From positions 1 through 20,387 of the IMG/VR virus record IMGVR_UViG_3300031162_000863: a stretch of DNA of 20,387 nucleotides; one strand, given 5' to 3'. Shown here piece after piece: positions 19,405 to 20,387 of the stretch (its first letter is position 1; each line of letters starts with the position of its first letter). This DNA comes from a virus. The position numbers and the translations under genes were made by a program. The notes under the pieces were generated by a model, which saw nothing but the letters and a program-made list of their open reading frames with translations, was not told where the DNA came from and did not search any database.

Positions 19405-20387
19405 ATGGCTGATAATAAAACAAATATAGAAAGCCCTAGTGTTGAGCAATTAATTCCTCAGCAATTAGTAGGTGACTCTCAAGCTCTAATCGAGTTCTTA
19501 AAGGAATACTATAAGTTCCTTAATCAAGATCAAGAGCCTACTCAAGTAATTAATACAATTGTTCAAAACAGAGATTTGGACGATGCTGTTGATGCATATA
19601 TTGACATGGTTCGCAAAGAGCTTGGCTATGGAATGGCCACTCAGCTTGAAGCTAATAAAGTAAATTTATATAAACATATTGGAGAATTTTATAGAGCTAA
19701 AGGTTCTATTGATTCATTTAAACTATTATTTAGATTACTTTTTAATAAAAACGTAGAAATTTCTCTACCAAAAGAGCAAATTCTCGTTGCTTCTGATGGT
19801 AGATGGGTTCAACAAACTTCTTTATTTACTGATATATCTGCTGGTGTACCATTTGATCTTGTTAATATATTTGTTGACATTGTAAATACAGATGGCTCTA
19901 CTGTTAAAGTTGAAGTAGAACGTGTTAGGCATTATCAAGAAGGCATTTACGAGCTTGTCGTATCTCGTTTCTTTGTTGGTAATATTCTTAATAATGCTAC
20001 TTTTACTTCTAGTGGAGTAACAGGTACTGTTATTAATTCTTTATCTGGATTCAAAATTGATTATCCAGGTCAAAAATTTAAAGTTGGCCAGTTGCTTGAT
20101 GTTGTTCATGGCCAAGCAATCGGTACAAAAATTAAAGTTACTTCTGTTAATGTAAGCGGTGGTATTACTGGACTTGAGTTCTTATCTTTTGGTGTAGGTT
20201 ATCCTGAAGACTTTACTTCTCAACTTGTTCCAGTTGGATTTGATTATAGCTTCTCATTTGATAGTAACACAGATACTTATACTGGATCTCTTAACGATCA
20301 AGTATCTTCTTCTGAGTTTCTATACTTAGAGATTAATCCGTATACATCTGATGTTCAGCCTTATTTTGCAGAAGTTTATCTTGAAGG
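19405..20387 (+). CDS. 7: gp7-like baseplate wedge protein, 5' part only
   Basis: The frame opens at ATG 19405, nine bases after the gp6 stop, and runs without a stop to the end of the window (327 codons plus two bases). The protein starts MADNKTNIESPSVEQLIPQQ. It has the helical element LIEFLKEYYKFLNQDQEPTQVI (about 28-49), DAYIDMVRKELGYGM, KHIGEFYRAKGSIDSFKLLFRLLFNKNVEI (about 90-120), and then beta-rich repeats with GTVINSLSGF and YPGQKFKVGQ. Its N-terminal helices and place directly after gp6 match gp7 of marine T4-like phages. T4 gp7 (1032 aa) is the backbone of the wedge onto which gp10, gp8 and gp6 assemble. GGG at 19398-19400 precedes the start. The rest of the gene is outside the window. 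Confidence 0.8.
   Translation, partial: MADNKTNIESPSVEQLIPQQLVGDSQALIEFLKEYYKFLNQDQEPTQVINTIVQNRDLDDAVDAYIDMVRKELGYGMATQLEANKVNLYKHIGEFYRAKGSIDSFKLLFRLLFNKNVEISLPKEQILVASDGRWVQQTSLFTDISAGVPFDLVNIFVDIVNTDGSTVKVEVERVRHYQEGIYELVVSRFFVGNILNNATFTSSGVTGTVINSLSGFKIDYPGQKFKVGQLLDVVHGQAIGTKIKVTSVNVSGGITGLEFLSFGVGYPEDFTSQLVPVGFDYSFSFDSNTDTYTGSLNDQVSSSEFLYLEINPYTSDVQPYFAEVYLE

Noticed and set aside
1-20387. CRISPR array, tRNA genes, diversity-generating retroelement, homing endonuclease or defence island.
   Set aside because: No regularly spaced direct repeats, cloverleaf sequences, reverse transcriptase, or nuclease families other than the gp4-like protein were seen. The tape-measure repeats are protein-level and diverged.

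Overview
This window is part of the genome of a T4-like contractile-tailed phage (myovirus). Three things support this: the gene 33-59-32 block in its T4 order, a nearly complete set of baseplate and tail genes, and the T4 late-promoter octamer TATAAATA in front of several transcription units. Several small proteins, the zinc-free gp32 and the gp26/gp48/gp53 versions look more like the T4-like phages of marine bacteria (cyanophage/pelagiphage type) than coliphage T4. I recognise this from memory and have not searched it. The DNA is AT-rich. The host is not shown; the cell-wall enzymes and baseplate imply a Gram-negative bacterium. I see no tRNA, CRISPR array, insertion sequence, homing endonuclease or integrase.

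Layout. Bases 1-1220 (+) hold four small genes without assigned function, one of them a membrane protein. A promoter region at 1230-1265 carries a sigma70-like element overlapping a late octamer. It leads a + strand unit: a conserved unknown protein, an exported SleB-type cell-wall hydrolase whose signal peptide is encoded inside the 3' end of the preceding gene, the late-transcription co-activator gp33, the helicase loader gp59, and then (from its own sigma70-like promoter) the single-stranded DNA-binding protein gp32. A UUCG-capped hairpin terminator at 4671-4698 separates gp32 from a converging - strand block (4700-10216). In transcription order that block encodes head-completion protein gp4, a conserved 196-aa virion-type protein, a gp54-like tube initiator, gp26, a small gp51-like protein and a repeat-containing tape-measure protein. 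At 10217-10271 two face-to-face late promoters drive the - block and a + block (10272-end): gp48, gp53, a gp27 hub fused to a predicted peptidoglycan-active domain, a gp5 spike fused to an M15-type peptidase, an Ig-like protein, a PAAR tip protein, gp25, gp6 and the 5' part of gp7.

How it works together. gp59 and gp32 serve replication. gp33 would connect the sliding clamp to RNA polymerase at the TATAAATA promoters that express the tail genes. The tail genes build tube initiator, tape measure, hub, wedges and spike. The cell-puncturing apparatus has been rebuilt relative to T4: gp5 has no lysozyme domain between its OB fold and beta-helix, and two different wall-active modules appear instead at the C-termini of the hub and the spike. 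The SleB-like enzyme probably serves lysis. The most notable points are this hydrolase arrangement, the signal peptide inside a gene overlap, the facing late promoters, the late promoter whose predicted start coincides with the first ATG of gp25, and the beta-strand insertion in gp53.
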